Position numbers and translations under genes: made by a program. From the NCBI RefSeq assembly GCF_017877355.1, contig NZ_JAGIPR010000006.1:355786-419785 (forward strand): 64,000 bases of DNA, in the 5' to 3' direction. Numbering within the stretch: position 1 is the first letter of the stretch; each line of letters starts with the position of its first letter. Origin of the DNA: Chryseobacterium jejuense. GTDB lineage: Bacteria; Bacteroidota; Bacteroidia; Flavobacteriales; Weeksellaceae. The notes beneath the pieces were generated by a model. That model did not search any database and was not told the origin of the DNA. It saw only the letters and a program-made list of their open reading frames with translations. Shown here one piece after another: positions 56,705 to 64,000 of this stretch.

Positions 56705-56965
56705 ATGAAAAAAACATTATTCGCAGGATTATTACTTGCAGCATTAGGAACCTCAAATATCAGTGCAAAAACACTAAATATTAAAGAGACTGAAACAGCA
56801 CAATGCTATAGACAAGTATGCACCCTAATTACAGTAAAAGAAGGAAATTGTAACGTTACTTATAAAGTGACAAAAACTTATTTCCTTTGCTTTGTTGTTT
56901 GTGAAAACAGAACTGAAGTAAAAAGAGACTGTTCCGGAGGTGAAAATGGCAAATTTACAAAGTAA
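56705..56965 (+). CDS. Small cysteine-rich secreted protein, 86 aa
   Basis: The signal peptide MKKTLFAGLLLAALGTSNIS (cleavage near SAK) leaves a mature protein of about 65 residues with six Cys (QCYRQVCTLI, GNCNVTY, YFLCFVVCENR, RDCSGG). This suggests three disulfides. It lies 100 bp after the 250-residue secreted protein and is followed at once by a strong terminator, so it is a well-bounded gene. No known family is recognised. It may be a bacteriocin-like or structural peptide; this is inference. Confidence 0.65.
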   Translation: MKKTLFAGLLLAALGTSNISAKTLNIKETETAQCYRQVCTLITVKEGNCNVTYKVTKTYFLCFVVCENRTEVKRDCSGGENGKFTK

Positions 56966-57002
56966 TTTTTAAGTAATCCTCAACAAACAAATTTTGTATA
57001 AG

Positions 57003-57029
57003 AAAGGAGACTCAAAAAGTCTCCTTTTT
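57003..57029 (+). terminator. Rho-independent terminator
   Basis: A perfect 10-bp stem, AAAGGAGACT (57003-57012) and AGTCTCCTTT (57018-57027), with loop CAAAA, ends in a T run to 57029. It lies 38 bp after the stop of the Cys-rich protein gene. Confidence 0.88.
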
Positions 57030-57080
57030 CTGTATAAAACGTTGCTTATTTAACATTTTTTTGATATCCGTCTATATTAC

Positions 57081-57256
57081 CTATGACCGGAACATTTTTT
57101 TCAATTTTGTAATCGTATTTCTACTCAGTTTAAAATGATTGGCAAGTTGCAACTTATTTATGATATTCTTTTTCTTATATTACAATATTTCACAGATATC
57201 ATTGGTGCTGTAGGACCTGTATCTTTGATTAAAGGTTTCTATTAACTTATCTGCCT
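57081..57256 (-). pseudogene. Remnant of an HTH protein
   Basis: The minus strand reads ADKLIETFNQRYRSYSTNDI, then CEIL, a stop, YKKKNIINKLQLANHFKLSR and NTITKLKKMFRS to a TAG at 57081. The end is a clear HTH recognition region (LANHFKLSRNTITKLKKMF) like that of transposase-type or small HTH regulators. There is no start codon and there is an internal stop. It lies just downstream of the intact regulator at 57340. Confidence 0.6.
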
Positions 57257-57339
57257 GCCCAAAAAATTTTTAAATTCATTTATTCTCTCTGAATATTTAT
57301 CAGAAAGGATATCGTGATATATCCTTTTAGAACTAGGCA

Positions 57340-57756
57340 TTAATTGTTGTATTTTTTCACCCATTTGTATAGTGTTGTTTTAGGTATTCCATAATCATTT
57401 ATAGCTTCACTACATGTTTTTTCTCCTTTATTGATCTTTTCAAGGATAAAATCTCTCATCTCCTTAGTATAAATGTTCTTACGGAATTGAGGTAATTGAG
57501 TGTTTACATTTTTATTTTGTTCTTTTTTAAACGGACAATAAAGTATTAAATGCTGGGAATAAATTCTGAAGAAATCATACTCTAATAACTTACTCCAACG
57601 CAATAATGTATTGGTATCCAAGTTTTTCTCATTATACATGCTGATAACCTCTTCTTCAGAACATTTGAGAAAACTACAGATACGGGACATATTTATCCCG
57701 CTCTGTGCAACTGTTTCTTTAATTAATACCCCAATATTTATATTTTCTAAATTCAA
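57340..57756 (-). CDS. Small HTH regulator, paralogue family member B
   Basis: A 138-residue homologue of the gene at 53301 with the same plan. An N-terminal helical part (NIGVLIKETVAQSGINMSRI, CSFLKCSEEEVISMY, LDTNTLLRWSKLLEYDFFRI) leads to a C-terminal HTH (FRKNIYTKEMRDFILEKINK; YGIPKTTLYKWVKKYN). It sits between the Cys-rich gene (converging) and the secreted-protein operon at 57905-60916 (upstream on the same strand, 149 bp away). A regulatory role is inferred. Confidence 0.75.
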   Translation of the reverse strand: MNLENINIGVLIKETVAQSGINMSRICSFLKCSEEEVISMYNEKNLDTNTLLRWSKLLEYDFFRIYSQHLILYCPFKKEQNKNVNTQLPQFRKNIYTKEMRDFILEKINKGEKTCSEAINDYGIPKTTLYKWVKKYNN

Positions 57757-57904
57757 ATCAAGTGTTTTTTAAGTATTGTTATAAATAGCATTTCTACATC
57801 TGGAAAATGACCACAGCATTTGATTTTTTCAGAACCGTGGTCATATCAAATCAATATAATTTGTTGAATAAATATTCTTTGTATTTCCAGCTTTTAGAAT
57901 ACGC

Positions 57905-59014
57905 TTATAAATCAATTTGTCTTTTGCTTTCCGCAAGGATATTAATTGAATTAATGAGGAATTTAAAGCTATCATTAAGCTCTCCGCTGGCCGCTGCGTT
58001 AGTTGTTTGCTGTGCATAAAACGGAAAACGGTAATGGGAAACAATTTTAAATTGAACATCCGTATTGGCTGGTATATCTACCCCGCCGGCCAATGTTATT
58101 CTTAAAGGAACCCCTTTAATATATCGATTATTGCATGTGATTCCTGAGTGTGACCACGTAGCTCCGCTATCTGTAGAATAAATTACTTCATAGAACACCA
58201 TAGCCCCCCCCTGGTCATAACCATCCACATCACTTCCGTTTTGATAGAGACGATCTTTTTTTCCGGAATAAGATAATGTACCACCATGATTCTCCCAGTC
58301 CGCAGTTAATGAACCTGAATTTAGCCATTCTCTGTTATAATTTGAATTCAATGCAGCAGCTGTAGTATATCCGTAATTGGGAGTAGCAACTGATAAAGTT
58401 CCATTAAGATAAGTAGGGATAACATGTCCGAAAATAAAAGCATGAATGAATACTTTCTGATTAAAATTAACTCTTAGATTAAAATCTGTGTTGGGAACAG
58501 TTGCATACCCGGACATTTTGGTGTTTCCATTGGGTAGATCACTACAATTGGTTATTGCACTACCTGAGGCTACCAAAGGAATTGTTTTGCTACCGCTATG
58601 CATACATCCTGTAAGATTGGTTGTAATGGCATTATATGCAGCATTAGGCTTACCTCCGAAAGGCGGTAAAATAGTATAAACTCCAGCCTGCAAATCATTA
58701 TAATCTGTTACGTTCCACTTTTTAAAAAGTACATCTGATATCGTAGCTTTTGCAATATTAAGCTTCTTTACCTTTCCTTCCGCATCAATTATTAAAGGCC
58801 TGCTTCCTGGAGTAGGCTCATTCTTAAAGGGAAAGTTTGTGATCTTTAAAGGTAGAGCTCCAGTTTTAGGGTCAATTTCCAACCCGAAATTTGTTGACGG
58901 ATTGCTATTCATCCTAATCGGATCGTTTGACATCAACACCTGAGCTCCTAATGTTGAACACACAGCTGATATTAACACAGCCATAGTTATATTGATTTTT
59001 TTTAATAGTTTCAT
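57905..59014 (-). CDS. Secreted surface protein, 369 aa
   Basis: The ATG at 59014 gives a signal peptide (MKLLKKINITMAVLISAVCS, cleavage near LGAQ). The mature region starts with a low-complexity lead (NSNPSTNFGLEIDPKTGALP) and then a lectin-like or jelly-roll strand pattern (FNLRVNFNQKVFIHAFIFGH, YSTDSGATWSHSG, DVQFKIVSHYRFPFYAQ). There is no sorting domain. It is the last of three adjacent secreted-protein genes (gaps of 23 and 22 bp), so one operon. An upstream start at 59053 would overlap the preceding gene. Confidence 0.75.
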   Translation of the reverse strand: MKLLKKINITMAVLISAVCSTLGAQVLMSNDPIRMNSNPSTNFGLEIDPKTGALPLKITNFPFKNEPTPGSRPLIIDAEGKVKKLNIAKATISDVLFKKWNVTDYNDLQAGVYTILPPFGGKPNAAYNAITTNLTGCMHSGSKTIPLVASGSAITNCSDLPNGNTKMSGYATVPNTDFNLRVNFNQKVFIHAFIFGHVIPTYLNGTLSVATPNYGYTTAAALNSNYNREWLNSGSLTADWENHGGTLSYSGKKDRLYQNGSDVDGYDQGGAMVFYEVIYSTDSGATWSHSGITCNNRYIKGVPLRITLAGGVDIPANTDVQFKIVSHYRFPFYAQQTTNAAASGELNDSFKFLINSINILAESKRQIDL

Positions 59015-59037
59015 TTCAGTGTTTTTTAAAAAATTAA

Positions 59038-59883
59038 TTAAGGTTTTGCCCATCCTGATAAAGACATCAACATTAATCTAGGCGTCCAGGAATGGTTTCC
59101 TGAATTAAAATTACTATAAGAATAAGTATTAAGATCTCTGGGTGCATTATTCATCAGTTTATATTTTAGAGTAAGGACATGTTCCCCCGGTGCAGAGACC
59201 ATAACAGCTCCCGACAGATAAGTTTGCCAATCCAGGGATTTGAATACCTTATCTGTTACAACAATACCTGTTGCAATGCCATCGAGAAAAACTTCCGCTG
59301 TTACAAACTGAAAATTTCGTATTAAAACAAAATCGCTTGTTGTTAATCTCCCATCTCTTTCCTGTTCATTGGTATTTGGATCTACTCCTAAAGGGATATC
59401 CAGAGCAGAAAGGGAATAAACAAAAGGAACATTTTTATTGGGGGTAGCAGTTGTAAATACAATCTTACTTACATTATCTATATTTATATCCTGAAGAGTT
59501 CCATTGATATTTTCTTTATAACTAACCGAAGGAAAGTCCTGGTAAACTGAAGTGGGAGAGCTCAGTAGCTTCGCAGGCCTCTGCACACCAGATGTGCCAT
59601 AATCTATCCCATTAATGCCATTTGAAAACCAAGAAATTGTAGACACCTGCTGGTTAGCAGTTTTAAATCCCTGAGAGGCATAAACATGACCTTCAGGATC
59701 TATATAAAGCTGAGCAACAGAGGAACCTGCAGTTCGGGGAACATCGTCCAGCTTCAAAATGTTTGTATCGGGTGTATTTTTTTTTACCTCCAGTATTTCC
59801 TGAGGATTTGTAACTCCTATTCCTATCTGAGCAAAAGCAGCTGAACCAAGAGAAAGCAATACTATTGAAATATTTTTTTTCAT
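59038..59883 (-). CDS. Secreted surface protein, 281 aa
   Basis: The signal peptide MKKNISIVLLSLGSAAFAQ is followed by IGIGVTNPQEILEVKKNTPD, the flavobacterial GIGxxxPxxxLEV lead-in. The rest is strand-rich (VSKIVFTTATPNKNVPFVYS, FVTAEVFLDGIATGIVVTD, EHVLTLKYKLMNNA) and resembles a jelly-roll. No enzyme motif is seen. It is the middle gene of the secreted-protein operon. Similar plan and lead-in to the 336-residue protein upstream suggest related functions. Confidence 0.75.
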   Translation of the reverse strand: MKKNISIVLLSLGSAAFAQIGIGVTNPQEILEVKKNTPDTNILKLDDVPRTAGSSVAQLYIDPEGHVYASQGFKTANQQVSTISWFSNGINGIDYGTSGVQRPAKLLSSPTSVYQDFPSVSYKENINGTLQDINIDNVSKIVFTTATPNKNVPFVYSLSALDIPLGVDPNTNEQERDGRLTTSDFVLIRNFQFVTAEVFLDGIATGIVVTDKVFKSLDWQTYLSGAVMVSAPGEHVLTLKYKLMNNAPRDLNTYSYSNFNSGNHSWTPRLMLMSLSGWAKP

Positions 59884-59905
59884 AATTTATTTTTTCATTG
59901 TATTT

Positions 59906-60916
59906 TTATTCATGATATATTCCTAAGCTATAAGACCATGCATGGGTGTCAGCACGCATACTATCCCATCCCATCTCTACATTGGGAGCTCCAGTCCCCA
60001 ACCAATTCTCATCTGAACAATCCATCCTTTCCATTTGAACAATAGTATAATAACCAGGATCTACATTTCTGATAACACCAGATATGAAATAATTCCCAGA
60101 ATGCACTCTGGGCATAGTAGCGTTATATGTTTTAAGTGAAATATAAGGTTCATTAGATGATGCTGTATTTACGAGAGTACCTGTACTTGCATTATAACTG
60201 GGACTGCTGAGCTTTACCAGACCTAATGATTTTGCCCGACAAGTCTGTAAACCGGTTCGTGATGCTGCCGGAGATTCTCTGATAGCCTCATCTGAAAGTG
60301 TACTGGTTACAAATACATCCACAGGAGAATCACCCTCTATGATGAATATTTCTGACCATTGCCCCTGCCAACTCTGTACAGGAGCTCCCCTACTGTCTGA
60401 AAATGAATTTAGATTATTGATGGTTATATTAAAGTTTTCTGAAACACTGGAAATGGTAGCTCCTGAAGTATTCTGATAAGGTAAAATCCATCTCCCGCTA
60501 TTGGTTTCCAATCCTGTGTTTATTCCCTGCGAACCATAACCACTATAACCTACTCCATCTGCGTACCACCATCCAAAATGCGGGTTAAGTTTATTCGTGC
60601 CTGTAACATTTCCATTGGTAATTGAAGTTTTGGGATCATCATACAAATGATTACCATAAGTTCTGTAACCTAGAGAAAGCTTGGTTGCAATAACTTTAGA
60701 ATCCTGATTCACTCCAAGAACATTATAAGATTCTCCTTCTGCAAAGGAAACTTCTTCAAGATCATTCAGTTTCATAATATAAGATGCATCAGTTTTACCG
60801 GGGCCCCTTATTTCTAACATTACTGTAGGATCCGGTGATGCTGTATTAATACCGACTTGGGCATAATTACAAAGGGAAAAAAAAGTTATCCCTAAAGCAT
60901 AATAGTTTCTTTTCAT
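59906..60916 (-). CDS. Secreted surface protein, 336 aa
   Basis: The signal peptide MKRNYYALGITFFSLCNYAQ is followed by VGINTASPDPTVMLEIRGPG, again the VGINTxxPxxxLEI lead-in. A Gly/Tyr-rich region (GWWYADGVGYSGYGSQGINT) and a strand-rich domain follow, ending DSMRADTHAWSYSLGIYHE. It is the first gene of the three-gene secreted-protein operon. The region upstream to 61177 (about 260 bp) should hold its promoter, which I could not pin down. Confidence 0.75.
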   Translation of the reverse strand: MKRNYYALGITFFSLCNYAQVGINTASPDPTVMLEIRGPGKTDASYIMKLNDLEEVSFAEGESYNVLGVNQDSKVIATKLSLGYRTYGNHLYDDPKTSITNGNVTGTNKLNPHFGWWYADGVGYSGYGSQGINTGLETNSGRWILPYQNTSGATISSVSENFNITINNLNSFSDSRGAPVQSWQGQWSEIFIIEGDSPVDVFVTSTLSDEAIRESPAASRTGLQTCRAKSLGLVKLSSPSYNASTGTLVNTASSNEPYISLKTYNATMPRVHSGNYFISGVIRNVDPGYYTIVQMERMDCSDENWLGTGAPNVEMGWDSMRADTHAWSYSLGIYHE

Positions 60917-61177
60917 TGTGCATAAATTTTAATTTGTATACGATTTCTTTAAGAAATGTGTCATAATCCCTCCTGAGAGGGCTGGGAAAATAATATTCCC
61001 AGCTATATATTAAGACATTTGTGTTTTATTTCAGAAAATACAATTATATCTGATTTTCTAGATGAGTGCAATATTAAATAAAAAGATCATCCAATGCTAA
61101 AAAGGTTCTTTTCATATCTACTTTCAAACCTACCCACTTATACTCAAAATCCATAAAAAACTGAATATCAATAAGTC

Positions 61178-62101
61178 TCAAAAGGAGTTTATGATATACA
61201 AATTCAGATCAGCTTCTGAAGGAAGATCAATTTTTTTACGGATTCTATGTTTTTTGTTTTCCACGGCACGGATAGTTGCATTAGTTGCAATGGCAATTTC
61301 CTTTGTAGTCAGGTTCAGTTTTAACAAAGCACATATTTCCAGTTCTGATGAAATGAGATTTGGGCAAACTTTTAAAATCTTTTCAAAAAATTCAGGAAAT
61401 TCAGATTTAAAATAGGTAATAAAAAGTGAGTTTTTACTCATCGCTAATTCATATAATTCGTTGGAAGAGCTTATCTTGTCCGTTTTCTTTATAAAATCAT
61501 TAAGCTTTTCCTTCTCTATATAATATTTTATGATCATTTTTTCTTTCCTATGTATGATATACATCCCAACAAAAGTACAAAAGGAAATCTCCATCGCCTT
61601 ATAGACCCTTATATACCAAAGCTTTACAGGAGATAAATTTTGATGAAGAAGTGAAAATATAGAATAGTCTGTAATGATATTGATTAAAAAAAATATGATA
61701 TAAGTGGCTACCAATATAAAAATAATATACTTATCCTTATCATAATCAAAAAAAAACGCAACTGCTATGGTAAGAGAAATATATGACAAATAATTCATAG
61801 CTCCGTTTCCGCTTATTATATCGCAATAAAAAATAATCAATCCCAAAAACCAGAAAAGAAGCATCAAAAGATACCGGTTAAACCTTATCTTATCTGGCCA
61901 CAACAGTGTGCACAACATAAAAAGAGCCATTCCGAAGAATATACCACTATACACTGGCTGATCTAAAAAGAAAAAATTAAGTATAACATTGCAGAAAAGA
62001 ATAAATACAAGGACAAGAGTATAAATATCAAAATAAAGACTTTTCTCATATTCAATCTCATCAGTGGCCAATTGCCTTTTCTCTTTTATATAATTTAACA
62101 T
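61178..62101 (-). CDS. Membrane-bound LuxR-type HTH regulator
   Basis: This 307-residue protein has about six hydrophobic segments over residues 25-190 (for example YTLVLVFILFCNVILNFFFL, LLMLLFWFLGLIIFYCDII, YIIFILVATYIIFFLINII). A charged linker leads to a C-terminal LuxR/GerE-type HTH (LISSELEICALLKLNLTTKE, then IAIATNATIRAVENKKHRI). Membrane-integrated LuxR regulators of this plan are common in flavobacteria, with an unknown stimulus. It lies upstream of and parallel to the three secreted-protein genes and may control them. No receiver domain is present. Confidence 0.85.
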   Translation of the reverse strand: MLNYIKEKRQLATDEIEYEKSLYFDIYTLVLVFILFCNVILNFFFLDQPVYSGIFFGMALFMLCTLLWPDKIRFNRYLLMLLFWFLGLIIFYCDIISGNGAMNYLSYISLTIAVAFFFDYDKDKYIIFILVATYIIFFLINIITDYSIFSLLHQNLSPVKLWYIRVYKAMEISFCTFVGMYIIHRKEKMIIKYYIEKEKLNDFIKKTDKISSSNELYELAMSKNSLFITYFKSEFPEFFEKILKVCPNLISSELEICALLKLNLTTKEIAIATNATIRAVENKKHRIRKKIDLPSEADLNLYIINSF

Positions 62102-62569
62102 AATAATTTATAAAAATCTAAAATAAGATAATTATTCACCGAAATATTGCTCAATTATTTACCATAATTCAAACTAACAAGGACACAATCACAATACAAT
62201 AAATACCAGCAACTTACACCTTATAACTAGTTGTAATAATTTCCGAAAACAACAGGCCTTCTGATCAAAAATCACAATTTAAATTGAGAGTAAAGACTTT
62301 TGAACAGCTGTAATAAGATAAAGTATAAAATTTTCCTTAAAAAGTAATTTACTTTTCATGTTATTATTTTAAGCTTCTGTTTTATATACTTAAAATTTGT
62401 TTCGTCCTTCTTTCAATAGTTTTTAATAATATTCTCAGAAATTATACTATGGGAAGATCAAAACCATTATCATCACAGTTGATCCCTATAACCGAACAAA
62501 CATTATATTTAATCCACCCTATGTTTGATATAAATGTCTTTGGTCGGTTGGCACTGACGCCAGGATTTA
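62102..62569. other. Intergenic region, no gene supported
   Basis: About 470 bp, mostly AT-rich, between the LuxR-type start and the end of the membrane-protein gene. A plus-strand frame starts at 62449 but overlaps that gene antisense and shows no family features. Nothing else is recognised. Confidence 0.4.
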
Positions 62570-63076
62570 TCAAAAAATGGATAGCTTATCAAGTCGTGAA
62601 ACATTTTCAAAACAATGAGTTAATCGGCTGTGTAAAAATGTCTCTATCAATAAAAATCCAACGAATAAACAGAATAATCCGAGAATGAATCCTTTGTAAT
62701 ATTCTTTTACAGTAAATAAAAAAATAAGTACAGAAAGAATAAGCAAAGTACTCCAAACAATTTTTAGAATAATGTAGATCTTATGGTCGTTTTGAGCTTT
62801 ACCCAAAGCCGTTTTTACTGTTTCTTTTGGGTTATTCCCGTATTGTTCTGTAAGCGTTTTGAGGTGTTTTGTTCTGGAATAGGTAATAAAACTTCCATAC
62901 CCCAGAGAAGCAGCTGTTAGCAGGCAAATAGGAATGAACATCCCCTTTAATAAAGGATTTTCATATTTGAAGCCTAATAGCAGGCACAGTACTAAAACAA
63001 GTCCTATGCCTACCATTATTTTGCCTTGCAACTCATCTCCTTTTGTCCATATACTGAGTTCTTGCAAAATTTCCAT
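62570..63076 (-). CDS. Hypothetical integral membrane protein, 168 aa
   Basis: Four hydrophobic segments are visible: IMVGIGLVLVLCLLLGF, LKGMFIPICLLTAASLGYGS, IYIILKIVWSTLLILSVLIF and FILGLFCLFVGFLLIETFL. A charged loop lies in the middle (SRTKHLKTLTEQYGNNPKET). The first and last residues are polar. I do not recognise the family. It starts 1 bp after the stop of the dehydrogenase gene and is surely cotranscribed with it. Confidence 0.8.
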   Translation of the reverse strand: MEILQELSIWTKGDELQGKIMVGIGLVLVLCLLLGFKYENPLLKGMFIPICLLTAASLGYGSFITYSRTKHLKTLTEQYGNNPKETVKTALGKAQNDHKIYIILKIVWSTLLILSVLIFLFTVKEYYKGFILGLFCLFVGFLLIETFLHSRLTHCFENVSRLDKLSIF

Positions 63077-63077
63077 A

Positions 63078-63899
63078 TTATAACCCCATACTTTGTTTTA
63101 TCATGGCTAAATAACTCTCGTCATTCAGCTGCTTACGGGCTTCTATAATTTTCTCTGCATCCGCCCCTGCAATGTAACGAAGCTGTTTTTTACCATCTGT
63201 GGCTGCTTCATAGATTTTTTCAGCCACTACAATAGGCTCCGAATTCTGGCTTCCTGCCTGCTGCATTCCTTTCATTACCTTTTCCAGGAATGGAGCATAC
63301 TCAGTCTGGGTAGGATCCACATTCATATTCTGCATTACCGTTTCCTCAAAATTCGTATTGATCATTCCTGGCTCAATCATTTTTACCTGGATACCAATGG
63401 CTTCCAATTCAAACGAAAGGGCTTCACTCAACCCTTCCACGGCAAATTTTGAACCGTGGTACAACGTCCCTAATGGGAAAGAAATTTTACCTCCCATTGA
63501 AGAAATATTGATAATCGTCCCTTCACCTTGCTTTCTCATGATGGGAATGATATTTTTAGCTACCAGCAGGGTACCGATTACATTGACATCAAACTGCATT
63601 CTGATAGCCTGTTCAGGGGTTGCCTCCAGGATACCATAAGAGCCATATCCTGCATTGTTGAGGAGTACATCAATTTTTCCGAACCGTTCAACGGCTTGTT
63701 GTACGGCAGATTGAATGGTATCTTCTTTGGTAACATCCAGTGCTATGACCTGTACATTATCCAAGCTGTTAAGTTCTGTGTCTTGTTCCGGATTAGAGCG
63801 GACAGTGGCTACCACATTCCATCCTTTTTGTTGGAAATATTTGGCAGTCATGCGTCCGATACCGCTGCCACATCCTGTAATTAAAATTGTTTTTCTCAT
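63078..63899 (-). CDS. Short-chain dehydrogenase/reductase
   Basis: A 273-residue classical SDR. The NAD(P)-binding TGCGSGIG is at residues 8-15, with the adenine-site DVT at about 55, NNAG at about 85-88 and the catalytic Ser in NISSMGG. The YHGSK pair holds Tyr and Lys at about 150-154, followed by PGMINT. The Arg in VRSNPEQ after the second strand suggests NADP(H) preference. It probably reduces a carbonyl or oxidises an alcohol; the substrate is not evident. The membrane-protein gene follows after 1 bp. Confidence 0.92.
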   Translation of the reverse strand: MRKTILITGCGSGIGRMTAKYFQQKGWNVVATVRSNPEQDTELNSLDNVQVIALDVTKEDTIQSAVQQAVERFGKIDVLLNNAGYGSYGILEATPEQAIRMQFDVNVIGTLLVAKNIIPIMRKQGEGTIINISSMGGKISFPLGTLYHGSKFAVEGLSEALSFELEAIGIQVKMIEPGMINTNFEETVMQNMNVDPTQTEYAPFLEKVMKGMQQAGSQNSEPIVVAEKIYEAATDGKKQLRYIAGADAEKIIEARKQLNDESYLAMIKQSMGL

Positions 63900-63920
63900 T
63901 GTATATATTGAGGTACTAAA

Positions 63921-64000
63921 TTAAAAATCTTTCTTTCTTAAGCCGTCTATCATTGCTATTCCGGCCATTTTTGTTAAGTTTCTCCAGGTAGGTTCCATGG
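63921..64000 (-). CDS. C-terminal end of a gene entering from the right
   Basis: A minus-strand frame is open from the window edge to a TAA at 63921 and reads MEPTWRNLTKMAGIAMIDGL followed by RKKDF. The ATG near the edge is probably internal. It lies 22 bp upstream of the dehydrogenase and may belong to the same operon. There is too little sequence to name it. Confidence 0.4.
   Translation of the reverse strand, partial: MEPTWRNLTKMAGIAMIDGLRKKDF

Noticed and set aside
62449..62688. Plus-strand frame of 79 codons
   Set aside because: It overlaps the C-terminal part of the membrane-protein gene antisense and shows no family or composition support.

Overview
The window looks like chromosome of a low-GC flavobacterium of the Chryseobacterium type (Bacteroidota, Weeksellaceae). 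The grounds are a type IX secretion system (T9SS) sorting domain, SprB-type repeats, AraC regulators fused to TPR domains, many small secreted surface proteins, TAnnTTTG-like promoter elements, and a topoisomerase III/DUF3945/HTH trio typical of Bacteroidota conjugative elements. No tRNA, rRNA or CRISPR array was seen. The species call is inference.

Layout. (1) 1-9 kb is an accessory, defence-like region: small unknown genes, a permuted papain-like hydrolase, a SIR2-domain protein, a decayed serine recombinase, a large SF1 helicase and an HTH protein. (2) 9-13 kb is a relic of a conjugative element (topB, a DUF3945 protein, an HTH protein). (3) 13.8-18.8 kb holds a decayed regulator and two secreted surface proteins, one of 1274 aa built of about six repeats. 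(4) 19.5-21.2 kb is a truncated copy of a DNA-damage locus (AlkB-like, LexA/S24-like repressor, first 15 codons of a Y-family polymerase). The intact copy lies at 45.0-50.8 kb and continues into the polymerase and a DnaE-type polymerase. (5) Between the two copies, 21.9-44.7 kb is one long minus-strand locus: a 1560-aa secreted protein, a 1771-aa multidomain protein ending in an HNH/AHH nuclease toxin, an array of immunity genes and displaced toxin tips, an Fn3 protein, a SprB-like T9SS substrate, a PKD lipoprotein and a beta-barrel outer-membrane protein. (6) 51-62 kb carries TPR-AraC and LuxR-type regulators, a family of small HTH regulators, and six secreted proteins. (7) 62.6-64 kb has a membrane protein, a short-chain dehydrogenase and the end of another gene.

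How they may work together. The 21.9-44.7 kb locus is the most interesting part. Its gene order suggests a surface-assembled, T9SS-linked polymorphic toxin delivery system. The toxin tip and immunity genes have turned over inside an otherwise stable set of structural genes, leaving fossil cassettes between the toxin and the Fn3 gene. The flanking direct repeat of the damage locus could let recombination delete the whole island or could record how it arrived. The damage locus itself looks like an inducible mutagenesis cassette under its own S24-type repressor.
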